This document shows positions 1-12,238 of a stretch of 64,000 nucleotides of DNA, piece after piece (position 1 is the first letter of the stretch; each line of letters begins with the position of its first letter). Origin of the DNA: Pseudomonadales bacterium (GTDB lineage: Bacteria; Pseudomonadota; Gammaproteobacteria; Pseudomonadales; Azotimanducaceae); NCBI GenBank assembly GCA_012103505.1, contig WLWP01000001.1, forward strand, positions 434,001-498,000, written 5' to 3'. The notes under the pieces are model-generated. The model was given only the letters and a program-made list of their open reading frames with translations. It was not told the DNA's origin and ran no database searches. Made by a program: the position numbers and the translations under genes.

Positions 1-2
1 GT

Positions 3-3000
3 GACCCGACGTCGCAACACGCAGGATCTCTGCGTTCTCAGTTCGTTGATTTGCCACCAGGTGGATTATGGCGCGCAGACTTTTATGCCACATCTGGGCG
101 CGCGCCCATAAGCGAAGTCGTGACGCGTTTGGATGCGGAAGCAAAAGCGGAAGAGCGTGAAATTGAGTATACCTATCGCCTCCGGACTGGGATTGTCCCG
201 ATGGAAACAATAAGAGTTACCCTTCAGCTTGATGACGTTCTTGGCTTTGTTTCCGGGAGCGCAACGTTGGATGGGAGCTCGATGGAAGATCCTCGGATGT
301 TTGGCAACACACTCTCGTTCCGATTGCCTGATACAACAACATCCATAGAGCACGTGCTCCGCTTCCGAGCATCGCTAGTGGAAGACGCCAACGTGATTCG
401 GAGCAAAGCGATCGTCATGCTACAGAGTGAAGGCGATACCCATCGCAGTGAACCACTGATGAACGAGCTTGGTTTCAATTGGCCTGCGGCGTTACGAACA
501 ATTGCAGACACGACGGACGTTTTTCGCGCGAGACCTCAGATTGCCGAGGATGAAAATACTGAGGCGCTCATGCGTGCCCGCGTCAGTAACGCTCAGCGTC
601 TTGACGATGACTTCGGTCGAACGGTCGATAGTGCATCAACCGATAACGATACCGATAACGAGAACTCGGGTGATCCTCAAGAGGCTCACGAGCAAGAAAA
701 TTCAAGGGCATCAGTCGCTGAACGGCAGACTGTGCAAAAATTAGAACCGAGGATCAGTGGTGGTGTGCATGAACCGAGCCTGGGCGAACATGTTAGCCGC
801 AGTAAGGTGGCGAAGCTGGTGTTGAATGGTAGTGTCCCGGTCGAATACGAAAGGGTCCTCCCGTACGAACTGCCCGAGCAGCATCGACAAGACAAAATCG
901 GTGACCCCGCGAGCCTCCTCCGCGAAAGTGGTGTGGTAGGCATCGCCTATCCGCCTGAAGACTACAACCCGGTTATGCCAGCAGTGCCCGTGGCCGTTAT
1001 CCATCCTATAGAACTGAAGCCCGAGATTTTGGTCGATGGTGCGTTGGTCAGCTCCTTAACCTTTGAGGGGCTCTTCCAAGATCAAACGTCGGGTCTTGCG
1101 ATTAGTCATTGGGACGGCGTACCGATCTCGGAAAACGACAGCTTGTTAGATGTGCGGTTGCTAGATCGCGAGGGTGAGACAATTTCTAGGTTCGAGCGCA
1201 CGATCCATTTTAGCGGCGCACCCGCCAAAGCGGAGCTCGATCGAGACAAGTCCTACCTTGTCGCCGATGGCATGACCCCACCGATGCTCGCGATTCGTCT
1301 GTTTGATCGCGCGGGCCAGCCACTGCGTGCCGGTACTACCGGAGAATTTGCGGTCGGCGCACCTTACGAAGTACTCAATAAAACTAAGCACTTAGAAAAT
1401 TTGAGCAATGAGTTCAATAATCGCAAATATCGAGTTCTCGATGACGGGTACGCATACATACAACTAGAACCAACCGTGACTACCGGTGAGGTCGAGTTAC
1501 GTTTTCAATTCGATCAGGTCCGGCGCGAAACCGTGCGCGCGCGACTTGAGCCGGGTGCACGAGATTGGATCCTAGTCGGTCTCGCAGAAACGAGTATTTC
1601 AAGCAACAGTCTAGAGGGGAATGATGAATCCCTTGCAGCGCACGGGCTCGCGGACGATATTCTTCATGACGGGCGAGTCGCGTTTTATGCCAAGGGTATG
1701 GTTCGGGGCGATTGGTTAGTCACTGCCGCGTACGATACTGACGAAGAATTTACGGAAGAGCTGAAGCGGCAAATTGATCCTAACCAGTTCTACACCTTGT
1801 ATGGCGATGGGACCGCTCAGTTGCACGATGCGCAGAGTCAGCGAAAGCTCTACCTCAAAGTTGAGAAGGCTCGGTTTGCGGGACTATTTGGCGACTTTGA
1901 TACAGAGCTACAGCGGTCGGAACTAACCCGCTATGAGCGTCGCTTGAACGGCGCGAGGTTTGACTATCACGGCAGTAAAGTTGAGGTTCGTAGTTTTGTT
2001 AGTGAAGTTGGACAATCCTTCGTTCGCGATGAGCTCCGAGGGGATGGCACGTCAGGTATATATAGACTGAGTCGAAATGGCTTAGTGCGGTTTGGTGAAC
2101 AAGTTCGGATAGTGACCCGTGATCGCTTTCAGCTCGATGAGGTTTTGGATGCAACGCAACTATCTCGTTATCAGGACTACACGATCGACTATGAACGCGG
2201 CACCTTGTTATTCAAACAGCCCATAGCGAGTCAGGATCATGCTTTCAACCCAGTTTTCATTGAGGTCGAGTATGAGGTTGGTGGCGGTGCGCGGGGTCAA
2301 GACATTGTCTCTGGTGGTCGTGTTGCTTATCGGATTGATGACAACGAAAGTGAGCTCGCACTGACCTACATTCATGACGAATCAGCGGGTGAAAACGGCA
2401 AAGCAGGTTCGATGGTGGGTCTGGACTATACGCATCAAATTAATCCGAACAATCGACTGACGGTCGAGGTGGCGCAATCTAAGGATGGTAAACCTCCAAC
2501 CGTAACCACTGCTGGCACTACTAAAGGTGATGCCTATCTCGTGGAACTCGAACACGCCAGTGAGAAAGTCGGCGGACGAGTCTATGTGCAAGAGATTGAT
2601 GATCAGTTTGGCTTGGGGCAAACATCTTCTTTCGCCACAGGGCTTAAGAAATATGGGGTTGAAGGCGAGTTCCGGCCGAACGGTGCTATGAAATTGACGG
2701 CGCAGGCTTTTGTGCAAGAGTCTTTGAGCCAAAACACCACGCGAGATGTGCTTTCTACAGAAGTTGAAGTGCAGAGGTGGCGCGCTCAGTGGGTTGGTGG
2801 CTTGCGTGCCGTACGAGAGGAAAGTGCGATAGGGGAGTCTGAGGCCAATCAGCTCTTGCTGGGCGTAAATAGAAACTTCCTAAAGAATAAACTCACCCTG
2901 CGCTTGGATAATGAGCTCGATTTCTCCTCAGGTACGGGCAACACGGATTACCCCACGCGCTCCATGCTCGGCGTTGAGTACAAACTTTTTAACGACGTTA

Positions 3001-4067
3001 GCTTGATTGGTGAGCAAGAGCTCTCCTGGTCAGACGCACGGGATACTCAAGACACCCGCGTTGGTCTACGCGCGCGCCCATGGCGAGGTGGTGATGTACG
3101 CTCAATGATGCATCGGGAACAAGGTGAGAACGGTGAGCGATTGTTTGCAACGACAGGTCTCGCACAACAGTGGCGTTTGTCGGATGCGTGGTTGGTAGAT
3201 GCAGGTCTAGATCGGGTGGCAACGATTGCTGAACGCGGCGATCTAGAAGCGACCCAAGCGTCAATTTTTGACGCGTCACTTGATCCCACATCGGGTAGTT
3301 TCGATGAAGACTTTGCGGCGTATTTCGCAGGCGCGACTTATCAGCAAGCGGCGTGGAATGTCTCGACCCGAGTCGAGCGTCACGATGGGGACATGGCGGA
3401 AAAGTTAAATTGGTTGCTCGGCGCGAATCGACAGCTTTCCGAAGGGCGTGTCGTTTCGAGCAGCATTTCCTATCTGACAGAGAAACTTCAAGACGGCGGC
3501 CGAAATGATGGGATGGATATTCAATTTGCGTTGGCGCTACGGCCCGAAGCCAGTCCCTGGGCCGTGTTTAATCGTACCGACTTGTCCTTTGATCGCCGAA
3601 TTAGCGAGAGCTTCGATACGCGGACGCGCAAATGGGTTAACAATACCCATGTCAATTACGCCGCCAATGCCCGCCACCAGGTGTCGATGCAGTTCGGGCT
3701 AAAGTATGTGGTGGATGAGTTTGATGGCCAAGAATACGACGGTGTTACAGCGCTTTACGGTGGACAGTATCGATTTAACTTCCACCCACGTTGGGATCTT
3801 GGTGTCCAAGCCGGTTTACTGCACTCCCTGAAGTCTGGTGTTTCCCAGCGAACAGCTGGATTGTCGGTCGGCTTTAGTGCGTTTGCGAACAGTTGGATCA
3901 GTGTGGGCTACAACTTTGTCGGCTTTAGAGATGATGACTTTGTAGCTGCAGATTTTACAGCCAAGGGACCTTATCTCAAACTACGGCTCAAATTCGATCA
4001 GGAAGTTGCTCGAAAATTCTTGCAGCATGTGGGTCTTCGTCGCGAGGGTTCGTTGAAAGTTCACTAG
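3..4067 (+). CDS. Large surface/outer-membrane protein, C-terminal portion (5' truncated by window edge), probable C-terminal beta-barrel
   Basis: The frame of the 51..4067 ORF stays open to base 3 (DPTSQHAGSLRSQFVD-LPPGGLW...), so the real start lies upstream. Alternating aromatic/polar beta-strand pattern over the last ~600 aa. Confidence 0.65.
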   Translation, partial: DPTSQHAGSLRSQFVDLPPGGLWRADFYATSGRAPISEVVTRLDAEAKAEEREIEYTYRLRTGIVPMETIRVTLQLDDVLGFVSGSATLDGSSMEDPRMFGNTLSFRLPDTTTSIEHVLRFRASLVEDANVIRSKAIVMLQSEGDTHRSEPLMNELGFNWPAALRTIADTTDVFRARPQIAEDENTEALMRARVSNAQRLDDDFGRTVDSASTDNDTDNENSGDPQEAHEQENSRASVAERQTVQKLEPRISGGVHEPSLGEHVSRSKVAKLVLNGSVPVEYERVLPYELPEQHRQDKIGDPASLLRESGVVGIAYPPEDYNPVMPAVPVAVIHPIELKPEILVDGALVSSLTFEGLFQDQTSGLAISHWDGVPISENDSLLDVRLLDREGETISRFERTIHFSGAPAKAELDRDKSYLVADGMTPPMLAIRLFDRAGQPLRAGTTGEFAVGAPYEVLNKTKHLENLSNEFNNRKYRVLDDGYAYIQLEPTVTTGEVELRFQFDQVRRETVRARLEPGARDWILVGLAETSISSNSLEGNDESLAAHGLADDILHDGRVAFYAKGMVRGDWLVTAAYDTDEEFTEELKRQIDPNQFYTLYGDGTAQLHDAQSQRKLYLKVEKARFAGLFGDFDTELQRSELTRYERRLNGARFDYHGSKVEVRSFVSEVGQSFVRDELRGDGTSGIYRLSRNGLVRFGEQVRIVTRDRFQLDEVLDATQLSRYQDYTIDYERGTLLFKQPIASQDHAFNPVFIEVEYEVGGGARGQDIVSGGRVAYRIDDNESELALTYIHDESAGENGKAGSMVGLDYTHQINPNNRLTVEVAQSKDGKPPTVTTAGTTKGDAYLVELEHASEKVGGRVYVQEIDDQFGLGQTSSFATGLKKYGVEGEFRPNGAMKLTAQAFVQESLSQNTTRDVLSTEVEVQRWRAQWVGGLRAVREESAIGESEANQLLLGVNRNFLKNKLTLRLDNELDFSSGTGNTDYPTRSMLGVEYKLFNDVSLIGEQELSWSDARDTQDTRVGLRARPWRGGDVRSMMHREQGENGERLFATTGLAQQWRLSDAWLVDAGLDRVATIAERGDLEATQASIFDASLDPTSGSFDEDFAAYFAGATYQQAAWNVSTRVERHDGDMAEKLNWLLGANRQLSEGRVVSSSISYLTEKLQDGGRNDGMDIQFALALRPEASPWAVFNRTDLSFDRRISESFDTRTRKWVNNTHVNYAANARHQVSMQFGLKYVVDEFDGQEYDGVTALYGGQYRFNFHPRWDLGVQAGLLHSLKSGVSQRTAGLSVGFSAFANSWISVGYNFVGFRDDDFVAADFTAKGPYLKLRLKFDQEVARKFLQHVGLRREGSLKVH

Positions 4068-4109
4068 ACGCAGGGTAAGGTGCCGCGCTTTACGTTGTGG
4101 CTTGTACTT

Positions 4110-6146
4110 ATGATTCTACGATCAAAGCTGTGTACCCCTGTGGCAATACTTGTACTCTTGGGTGTGGCCAATCTGGCCAACGCGGAGGCTCCCATTGAAG
4201 AGGTGGTAGTTGTCGCATCTTCAAGCATCCAAGCTCGACTCGGCGATACGGGCAGTAGCTCAGTCCTTTTCGCAGAAGAAATCCAGAGCATTGGCGCCAC
4301 CCATATAAATGAAACGTTGGCTCGCGTCCCTGGCGTCTGGATATCGCGGGGTAGTGGCCAAGAACACTTATCCGCCATTCGCTCCGCTGTATATACGGGT
4401 GCAGGTGCATGCGGCGAGTTTAGTTTCCTTGAAAATGGCATTCCGCTGCGGCCTGCTGGATTCTGCAATATCAATAACTTGTTTGAAGCCAACACAGAGC
4501 AAGCTTCTGCGATTGAGGTTTGGCGGGGTCCTGCAAGTGCGGTACTTGGTGGCAATGCGTTGCATGGAGCGATCAATGTTGTCACGCCTGTGCCTGAAGG
4601 GCTTGGTATCTCTGTTGAGGGTGGACCATATGACTTTTATCGCACCCAAGTTTGGGGTGGTGCGGAGAGGGGTGAGCACAAGGTTGGCGCCAGCTTCGTA
4701 AGTACTTCATCGAATGGCTATCGTGACGATACTGGCTACGAACAACAAAAGTTGCACGTTGCCCATGTTACTGAGGTCGCCGGATGGCAGATGCGCAACT
4801 CGATCACCGCAACCAACCTCGACCAGGACACCGGCGGTTTCGTTCGCGGTTTCGAGGCGTACGACGATGGTGATCTGCGCGATACAAATCCCAACCCAGA
4901 AGCCTACCGTGAGGCATGGTCGTTTCGTGCGAGCTCGCAGTTAACTAAAGACGCTTGGGTACTTAAGCCGTATTTGCGCCGCTCACAGATGCGCTTCTTA
5001 CAACACTTTCTGCCTGGTCAGCCGTTGGAGGAAAATGAACAGACAAGCGGAGGTTTAATTGCCGAGCGTACCTATGAATTTGATAGCGTCGATTTTGTCG
5101 CCGGTACTCATGTTGAGTATATGACTGGCGCTTTGCGCGAGTTCCAGGCTGAACCTACGACGGGGAGCGCGTTTCTTGTCGCGACCAGACCATCTGGGCT
5201 GCATTACGACTACGACGTAGACTCTTGGATGGCTGCCGCCTATTACAACTTGACGAAGAGCCTCAGCGAACGATCTCGGTTGGTTCATAGTTTGCGGTTG
5301 GAGCACTTAGAGTACGACTACGACAACAACCATCTTGTCGGTAACACTCGAGATGACGGCACCAATTGTGGGTTTGGTGGCTGTCTATACACCCGGCCTG
5401 CCAGCCGTGACGATAGTTTCACTAACGTTGGCGTCCGATTCGGTTTTGAAACTGATTTCGAAGATGACGTTCTGTACGGCACAATTAGTACGGGCTTTAG
5501 ACCACCGCAGGCAACGGAGCTCTATCGTTTGCGTGGCGGGCAAGTGGTTGCCGACCTCGATAGTGAAGAGCTGAGTAGTGTCGAGATAGGGTACAAGACG
5601 CCGTTCATTCAAGTAGCTATGTTTTATGAACAGACCCGGAATCTAATTCTGCGTGACTCAGACGCGTTCAATATTTCAAATGGTAAGACGGATAGTTTTG
5701 GTATTGAGGTTGAAGGCGTTATCGAACTTGGCAAACACACACTAAGCGCAGCGACAACTTTCGCTCGACATCAATATGCCTTCGACCGTATGGCGGATGG
5801 ACGAGAGACTATCGAAGACGGTAATGAGATCGACACAGCTCCCAGATGGCTGGGTAACATTCGCTGGCGCACGGATGTCAGCGAAAAGCTATCCAGTGAG
5901 TTCGAACTTTCGATCGTTGGTGAGCACTACGTGAACGCAGCGAACACCGCGGAGTACGATGGGCACCACGTGCTGAACTGGCGCGGTCAGTATCAAGTGA
6001 GTGAAAATCTTGTTACCTACGTCCGCTTAGTCAATGTGTTGGATGAGCGGTATGCCGATCGTGCTGATTTCGCCTTCGGTAGCTATCGCTACTTTCCGGC
6101 GATGCCACGGCAACTGTACCTAGGTCTACGCTACGATCTTCAATAA
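4110..6146 (+). CDS. TonB-dependent outer membrane receptor
   Basis: Signal peptide MILRSKLCTPVAILVLLGVANLANA, plug-like segment (INETLARVPGVWISRG...IEVWRGPASAVLGGNALHGAINVVTP), C-terminal barrel ending in aromatic-rich strand. ATG at 4110 preferred over GTG at 4080. Confidence 0.9.
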   Translation: MILRSKLCTPVAILVLLGVANLANAEAPIEEVVVVASSSIQARLGDTGSSSVLFAEEIQSIGATHINETLARVPGVWISRGSGQEHLSAIRSAVYTGAGACGEFSFLENGIPLRPAGFCNINNLFEANTEQASAIEVWRGPASAVLGGNALHGAINVVTPVPEGLGISVEGGPYDFYRTQVWGGAERGEHKVGASFVSTSSNGYRDDTGYEQQKLHVAHVTEVAGWQMRNSITATNLDQDTGGFVRGFEAYDDGDLRDTNPNPEAYREAWSFRASSQLTKDAWVLKPYLRRSQMRFLQHFLPGQPLEENEQTSGGLIAERTYEFDSVDFVAGTHVEYMTGALREFQAEPTTGSAFLVATRPSGLHYDYDVDSWMAAAYYNLTKSLSERSRLVHSLRLEHLEYDYDNNHLVGNTRDDGTNCGFGGCLYTRPASRDDSFTNVGVRFGFETDFEDDVLYGTISTGFRPPQATELYRLRGGQVVADLDSEELSSVEIGYKTPFIQVAMFYEQTRNLILRDSDAFNISNGKTDSFGIEVEGVIELGKHTLSAATTFARHQYAFDRMADGRETIEDGNEIDTAPRWLGNIRWRTDVSEKLSSEFELSIVGEHYVNAANTAEYDGHHVLNWRGQYQVSENLVTYVRLVNVLDERYADRADFAFGSYRYFPAMPRQLYLGLRYDLQ

Positions 6147-6214
6147 TCGAGTAGTCGCCGCCGTACATTGAGTATTCGGCCGGAGATATTAAAAGTCGCT
6201 GACATTCGAGGTTC

Positions 6215-7594
6215 GTGATGGAAAAGATCGACATCGAGGTGAGCCCCAAAGGGAATCTAGAGCTGCTCTCTCAGCGGGAAGTGACTGCGCTGACGCATGG
6301 CGCTCAACACGATGCCCTACAGGATCTGTTTCGACGTTGCGCTTTAGCCGTGCTAAACACAGGGAATGAATCTGACGACGCCGCAGCTATTCTGGATGCG
6401 TATCAGGACTTTGCCATTGAGGTCACGCAGCGGACACGTGGCTTACAGTTGAGTATTCGCAATGGCCCTTCTTCCGCACTCGTCGATGGCCGCATGGTAG
6501 AAGGCATTCGCCAGCATTTGTTTGCTGTCCTACGCGACATCGTTCACCTGGGATCGGAAATCTTCGATGCTAATCGCTACGATCTGTCATCGAGCGACGG
6601 TATTACGAATGCAGTCTTTCAGATGTTAAAGCACGCCCGCGTGATGGAGCCAGGTAACCGACCGAATTTGGTGGTTTGTTGGGGCGGTCACTCCATCTCT
6701 CGAGAGGAATACGATTATACGAAGGAAGTTGGGTATCAGCTTGGCTTACGCAGCCTAGACATTTGTACAGGCTGTGGTCCCGGAGCTATGAAAGGACCCA
6801 TGAAAGGCGCTGCGGTCGGGCATGCAAAACAGAGGGTCGACGGGGCAAGGTTCATCGGTCTTTCTGAGCCAGGGATCATTGCAGCAGAGCCGCCTAATCC
6901 CATGGTCAATCATTTGGTGGTGTTACCTGACATCGAAAAACGCCTCGAAGCCTTCGTGCGTTTGGGACATGGAATTATCGTATTTCCGGGCGGTGTTGGC
7001 ACAGCGGAAGAAATTCTCTATTTGATGGGGATACTGCTCGACAAGCGTAATCAAGACTTACAGCTACCCGTGATTTTTACCGGTCCTACGAGTTCTGCCG
7101 GTTACTTTCAAGAGATCGACGACTTCTTGCGGCTGCTATTCGGCAATCAAGTAGATGGCAAGTACGAGATAATTACTGGCGATTCTGAGGCTGTCGGTGA
7201 ACTCATGAGTCGTTCGATTCGTCGAGTTCGACGCAATCGACGCAGTACAGGGGATGCGTACTATTTCAACTGGCTGATGCAGATTCCAGAGGAGCATCAA
7301 AAACCGTTTGAAGCTACTCACGAACGCGTTGCCGGTTTGAGGCTTAGCTCGACTGATGACGCCAGTGCCTTGGCGGTCGATGTGCGGCGCGCTTTCTCCT
7401 CGATTGTCTCTGGCAATGTTAAGGACTCTGGTATTCGGGCAATCAGAAAGTTAGGTCCGTTTAAGTTGCATGCTGATGACGTCCTAATTAGTGCACTTGA
7501 TCGGTTGTTGCAGCAGTTTGCGGCACAGGGAAGAATGAAACTACATGGCGATTACGAGCCCTGTTACGAAGTGATGCCACTTGACCCAAGCTAA
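6215..7594 (+). CDS. ppnN: LOG-family nucleotide 5'-monophosphate nucleosidase (PpnN/YgdH-like)
   Basis: 459 aa; LOG motif region [26 protein letters not shown], and N-terminal extension [17 protein letters not shown] typical of PpnN. Confidence 0.88.
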   Translation: MMEKIDIEVSPKGNLELLSQREVTALTHGAQHDALQDLFRRCALAVLNTGNESDDAAAILDAYQDFAIEVTQRTRGLQLSIRNGPSSALVDGRMVEGIRQHLFAVLRDIVHLGSEIFDANRYDLSSSDGITNAVFQMLKHARVMEPGNRPNLVVCWGGHSISREEYDYTKEVGYQLGLRSLDICTGCGPGAMKGPMKGAAVGHAKQRVDGARFIGLSEPGIIAAEPPNPMVNHLVVLPDIEKRLEAFVRLGHGIIVFPGGVGTAEEILYLMGILLDKRNQDLQLPVIFTGPTSSAGYFQEIDDFLRLLFGNQVDGKYEIITGDSEAVGELMSRSIRRVRRNRRSTGDAYYFNWLMQIPEEHQKPFEATHERVAGLRLSSTDDASALAVDVRRAFSSIVSGNVKDSGIRAIRKLGPFKLHADDVLISALDRLLQQFAAQGRMKLHGDYEPCYEVMPLDPS

Positions 7595-7646
7595 TGACTC
7601 GCTCGGAGTAGGATGGTCCTAAGTGGGAATTAGGTGAAGCAAAAAG

Positions 7647-8270
7647 ATGCTTAGAATCGTTGACCTTGCATCCACCCGCAATGGTGAGCCAGTGTTTGAG
7701 CCATTGGCCTTTGCCTGTGGTGCAGGACAAAGCGTCGAGATCGTGGGGCCAAACGGCTCCGGGAAAACGACGCTTTTACGCACGCTTGCGGGACTACATT
7801 CTCAATTTGAGGGTCAGTTTGTGCTTGGCAGTGAACAAGATCCTATCTACCCACTTTATCAAGGGCATCGCATTGGTCTCGATGAATCATTGAGCGCCTT
7901 GGACAATCTTGGCTGGTTTTCAGCCCTCGTTGGGAAGAAGATTGCAGAAAAAGACACCGTGGATGTCCTGGCTCGAGTCGGTGCGCTTAAGTTTGCGCAA
8001 ACCCCAATTGGACAGCTTTCTCAAGGTCAGCAGCGGCGGGTCGCGATGGCTCGGTGGTTGCAAGATGACGCGCGATTGTGGCTCTTAGACGAACCTTTGA
8101 CCGCGTTGGATACGGACGCACAAGCGCTGCTCGTGGAGCTCATCGACGAGGGCGTGACAGATGGGAAGACGGTGTTATACGCGACACATGCCAGTATGCC
8201 CGTTAAAGACAAGTCGATGCTCACGATAACTGCGATGGGTGACAACGCAAGAGACGGTGACACCGGATGA
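7647..8270 (+). CDS. ccmA: Heme exporter ATP-binding protein CcmA
   Basis: Walker [10 protein letters not shown], signature LSQGQQRR, Walker B LWLLDEP; first gene of ccm operon. Confidence 0.93.
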   Translation: MLRIVDLASTRNGEPVFEPLAFACGAGQSVEIVGPNGSGKTTLLRTLAGLHSQFEGQFVLGSEQDPIYPLYQGHRIGLDESLSALDNLGWFSALVGKKIAEKDTVDVLARVGALKFAQTPIGQLSQGQQRRVAMARWLQDDARLWLLDEPLTALDTDAQALLVELIDEGVTDGKTVLYATHASMPVKDKSMLTITAMGDNARDGDTG

Positions 8271-8926
8271 TCGCTGCGCTTTTTCGTAGGGAGCTGCAAC
8301 ATTTGGCGGCAAATCCAACTCAGGTTTTGAACCCGTTGGCGTTCTTGTTTATTGCAGTCACACTTTTTGCGATAGCGGTGCCCGGCGAGATACTCGCAAC
8401 GGGCGGTATCGCGATTCTTTGGGTGATCGTCCTTCTCACCAATTTATTGGCATTGGATTCGATGTTCCGTCGTGAATTTGACAACGGCGTGCTTGAGCAG
8501 ATGTTGGTGTCGCGAAGTGTTCCTTTTGTCACTGTTCTCGTCAAAATTATTGCTCAATGGCTTTTTACAGGCTTCCTGTGCGTCTTGTTGGCTCCCGTAT
8601 TTTCCTTGCTGCTCGGCATTCCCGACGATGTGATCTGGATCTTAATCGCCTCTCTAGCGATCGGCACTCCCGCGCTCACCTTTTTTGGCGCGGTTGGTGC
8701 GTCATTGACCGTCGGTTTCAGTCGTGGCGGCGTGATTTTGGCGTTATTGGTACTGCCACTCTATATTCCGGTGCTCATTTTTGGTGTTGGTGCAGGACAG
8801 GAACATTTACTAGGGTCGAGCGCTGACGCACAGTTATACTGGTTGGGTTTTATTAGCATGATTTCGATTGGCTTGGGACCCTTTGCCGCTCTCGCCGGTC
8901 TAAGAGTTAGCGTCCAGTTACAGTAA
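8267..8926 (+). CDS. ccmB: Heme exporter membrane protein CcmB
   Basis: Six-TM protein, [23 protein letters not shown]; overlaps ccmA stop. Confidence 0.92.
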   Translation: MIAALFRRELQHLAANPTQVLNPLAFLFIAVTLFAIAVPGEILATGGIAILWVIVLLTNLLALDSMFRREFDNGVLEQMLVSRSVPFVTVLVKIIAQWLFTGFLCVLLAPVFSLLLGIPDDVIWILIASLAIGTPALTFFGAVGASLTVGFSRGGVILALLVLPLYIPVLIFGVGAGQEHLLGSSADAQLYWLGFISMISIGLGPFAALAGLRVSVQLQ

Positions 8927-8928
8927 AA

Positions 8929-9684
8929 ATGTCTCTAAAAACCTTTTGGCACAAACTTGGCTCCCCGCGCTGGTTTTACGATATCTCCAGAGGGTGGATT
9001 GTCGTGTTCGGCGTTCTGGCGTTGTTGTTACTTTCAATTGGCGCGATTTGGGGGCTAGCGTTCGCGCCACCTGATTATCAACAAGGCAATAGCTATCGCA
9101 TCATGTTCGTTCACGTCCCAACGGCCATGGTGGCGCAAAGTGTCTACCTGGGCATGGGAGTCGCGGGTTTTGTGCTATTTGTTTGGCGCATGAAGATCGC
9201 AGATGTTGCGATTTCAGCCTGTTTACCACTGGGTATTTTCCTTACGGCGTTAGCTTTGTTTACTGGTAGCGTCTGGGGACGACCGACATGGGGCACGTGG
9301 TGGGACTGGGACGGTCGGACGGTTTCGACCTTAGTTTTGTTTTTCCTTTATGTAGGTATATTTGCACTTAGAGGCGCGATCGCGGATTCTGATTTGCGCG
9401 GCCGAGCGAGTGCCTTGGTCGCCATGGTTGGGACAATCAACATACCGATCATCAAATACTCGGTCGATTGGTGGCAGACGCTCCATCAAACATCGTCGTT
9501 TACGCTGACTGAAAAACCGGCGATGCCCGCGGAAATGTGGTTGCCGCTACTTGTTATGGTTTTAGGTCTATATTTTTTCGCGGGATTCGCTGTGCTCCAT
9601 CGAATGCGGACTGAAGTGCTGGTCCGGGAGCGCAACACCCAATGGGTAGCGCAACTGTTTTCAGGAGAACGTCGTGCAGTTTGA
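8929..9684 (+). CDS. ccmC: Heme exporter protein CcmC
   Basis: Tryptophan-rich motif [15 protein letters not shown]; operon position. Confidence 0.94.
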   Translation: MSLKTFWHKLGSPRWFYDISRGWIVVFGVLALLLLSIGAIWGLAFAPPDYQQGNSYRIMFVHVPTAMVAQSVYLGMGVAGFVLFVWRMKIADVAISACLPLGIFLTALALFTGSVWGRPTWGTWWDWDGRTVSTLVLFFLYVGIFALRGAIADSDLRGRASALVAMVGTINIPIIKYSVDWWQTLHQTSSFTLTEKPAMPAEMWLPLLVMVLGLYFFAGFAVLHRMRTEVLVRERNTQWVAQLFSGERRAV

Positions 9685-9859
9685 ATCGTTCAGTGAATTT
9701 TTGGCCATGGGTGGCCATGCCCAGTATGTGTGGATGGCGTACGGGTCAATGGCTGCCTTCTTGCTAGCCTATGTCATGGTGCTTGTACGCAAGCGTCGAA
9801 CTGTGGTTGGCGAGTTGAAATGGCGAGCTGCGGCTGACGCGCATGAGGTGGAACAGTGA
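9674..9859 (+). CDS. ccmD: Heme exporter protein CcmD
   Basis: Small single-TM protein (61 aa) between ccmC and ccm[13 protein letters not shown] motif. Confidence 0.9.
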   Translation: MQFESFSEFLAMGGHAQYVWMAYGSMAAFLLAYVMVLVRKRRTVVGELKWRAAADAHEVEQ

Positions 9860-10293
9860 ATCCTGTTAGAAAAAATCGACTCTACATGGCAGTTTTTATA
9901 CTGATCGCGGTGGCTGGCGGTGTGACCGCGCTAATGCTCGCTATGGAAGAGAATCTAAATATGTTCTATCCGCCTGATAAAATCGTTAGTGGCGATGCAC
10001 CCCAGGGTAAAACGATACGTGCGGGTGGTATGGTGGTCGACGGATCAGTGCGACGCGCACCAGATTCATTAGCGGTAGAATTCACGCTTACCGATCATCA
10101 AGGTAGTGAGTTTATCGTCGACTACACCGGCATCCTGCCGGATTTGTTCCGCGAGGGACAAGGTATTCTCGTTCGTGGCGAGCTTAGTCAAGTAGGTCGA
10201 TTTAGTGCAGTCGAGGTGCTTGCTAAACACGACGAAAACTACATGCCCCCAGAACTCTTAGATCTCGCTAAGGAAGGTGGTTCCAGTGGCTGA
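9856..10293 (+). CDS. ccmE: Cytochrome c maturation heme chaperone CcmE
   Basis: N-terminal TM, C-terminal heme-attachment motif [12 protein letters not shown]. Confidence 0.94.
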   Translation: MNPVRKNRLYMAVFILIAVAGGVTALMLAMEENLNMFYPPDKIVSGDAPQGKTIRAGGMVVDGSVRRAPDSLAVEFTLTDHQGSEFIVDYTGILPDLFREGQGILVRGELSQVGRFSAVEVLAKHDENYMPPELLDLAKEGGSSG

Positions 10294-12238
10294 ATTTGGC
10301 CACTTTAGTCTAACACTTGCTGGTGTTATGGCCTTAGCTACGGCGATTCTTGGTTTCAGCCGAAGTGATGACGAGCATTGGGCGGCGCACATTGGTTCAT
10401 TGGCGCTGGGTACGTTTGTCTTTGCGAGTATCTCTTTCGCAGCCCTGGTCTGGTCATTCATACAAGATGATTTTAGCATCGCCTATGTTGCCAATCATTC
10501 GAACAGTTTGTTGCCTTGGTACTACAAGATCAGCGCGACTTGGGGCGGTCACGAAGGCTCCTTTGTGTTGTGGATCTTGTTTTTGTGCGCTTGGACCCTG
10601 CTCGTTGTTTTTCGCAGGCAAAACTATCCGGTGCAAATTTACACTCGCGTGATAGCGACATTGGCGATACTCAACGTTGGGTTTATCTCGTTTTCGCTGT
10701 TCACAAGTGATCCATTTGAGCGCTTGATCCCAATGACCCCGGCGGATGGCGCGGACCTGAATCCGTTGCTGCAAGATTTTGGACTTATCGTGCACCCGCC
10801 AATGTTATATGCAGGTTACGTTGGTTTGGCTGTTCCTTTTGCCTTTGCCATCGCAGCTTTATTGGAAAACAGGGTAGACGCACTCTGGGCGAGATGGGTC
10901 AGACCCTGGGTTAATGGGTGCTGGGCGTGTCTCACCGTTGGCATTACTTTAGGATCTTGGTGGGCGTACTACGAACTAGGATGGGGCGGTTGGTGGTTCT
11001 GGGATCCAAGCGAAAACGCTTCGTTCATGCCGTGGCTCGCTGCTACTGCGCTGTTGCATTCCGTCGCCGTCACTGAAAAGAGAGGGACGTTCAAGAGTTG
11101 GACGTTACTACTCGCCATCGCTGGGTTTTCGTTGTCACTATTGGGCGGCTTCATTATCCGCTCTGGCGTGCTTACATCAGTTCACGCTTTTGCTGTAGAT
11201 CCTGAACGAGGTCTTTATATCCTCATCTTCCTCGGCGTGGTTGTGGGTGGTTCTCTGCTGTTATACGCACAACGCGCTGGAGCGTATTCGTCGCAAGTAA
11301 GCTATAGCTTTTTGAGTCGTGAATTTTTCATGATGATTAACAATGCTGTGCTAATGCTAAGTCTGGCGGTTGTAATGTGGGGGACCTTGTCACCCATGGG
11401 TTATGAGGCATTGACTGATGGCAAGATTTCGCTTGGTCCACCGTTCTTTAATCGGTTTTTTGTGCCCCTCATGCTTGTCTTAGGTATTGCGATCACCTTG
11501 GTGCCGGTACTGAATTGGAAACGAACACGTAATGACCGGGTGCTCAGCTTTCTGCGCCGGGAGGGCGTAGTCGCGTTAGTGGTATCAGGGTTCGTCGCCT
11601 TCCTCGTCCAGCCGGATTTGTTTGCCGTTGTCGTCGGTATCTTGGTCGCGGTCTGGATAATTGTTACTCATGCGTTCGATCTCTTCATGCGGGTGCGAAA
11701 GAGTGGCGCACAACCGCTGGCATATCTCGGTATGACTATCGCTCACATGGGATTCGCGTGCTCGATCCTCGGGGTTGCCATCACCAGCACTCAATCAGTT
11801 GAAAAAGATGTGCGTATGGCCCCACAAGAGCAAACCACGCTCGGGGAAATGACGATTCACTTTAACGGTGTGACGCAGGTTCAAGGTCCGAACTACGTCG
11901 CACAGCAGGGTATTTTTGTGGTCCGAGATGGCGATAATACGTTCGAGCTTCGACCTGAGAAAAGGCGCTATCTCGCGGGCGGCGCGATTATGACTGAGGC
12001 GGGGATTAACCCGGGTCTCTTGGCCGACACCTATATCTCCCTGGGCGAGCCCCTACAAGATGGCGCGTGGGCGGTGCGGATGCACCACAAACCGATGGTG
12101 CGGTGGGTTTGGCTTGGTGCGCTGCTAATGGCGTTTGGTGGTTTGTTGGCGATATTTGATGTCCGTTATCGAAGGTTGCGCGCACGGGCGAACACAACCT
12201 CAAGCGACGCGCCGATATCAGAGCCTGTGGGCGCGTGA
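10286..12238 (+). CDS. ccmF: Heme lyase CcmF
   Basis: [18 protein letters not shown] motif; multi-TM; GTG at 10286 preferred (AAGGAAGG upstream) over 10277. Confidence 0.94.
   Translation: MAEFGHFSLTLAGVMALATAILGFSRSDDEHWAAHIGSLALGTFVFASISFAALVWSFIQDDFSIAYVANHSNSLLPWYYKISATWGGHEGSFVLWILFLCAWTLLVVFRRQNYPVQIYTRVIATLAILNVGFISFSLFTSDPFERLIPMTPADGADLNPLLQDFGLIVHPPMLYAGYVGLAVPFAFAIAALLENRVDALWARWVRPWVNGCWACLTVGITLGSWWAYYELGWGGWWFWDPSENASFMPWLAATALLHSVAVTEKRGTFKSWTLLLAIAGFSLSLLGGFIIRSGVLTSVHAFAVDPERGLYILIFLGVVVGGSLLLYAQRAGAYSSQVSYSFLSREFFMMINNAVLMLSLAVVMWGTLSPMGYEALTDGKISLGPPFFNRFFVPLMLVLGIAITLVPVLNWKRTRNDRVLSFLRREGVVALVVSGFVAFLVQPDLFAVVVGILVAVWIIVTHAFDLFMRVRKSGAQPLAYLGMTIAHMGFACSILGVAITSTQSVEKDVRMAPQEQTTLGEMTIHFNGVTQVQGPNYVAQQGIFVVRDGDNTFELRPEKRRYLAGGAIMTEAGINPGLLADTYISLGEPLQDGAWAVRMHHKPMVRWVWLGALLMAFGGLLAIFDVRYRRLRARANTTSSDAPISEPVGA

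Noticed and set aside
4064-4585. 173-aa minus-strand ORF opposite the TonB-dependent receptor
   Set aside because: Antisense shadow ORF without domain features.
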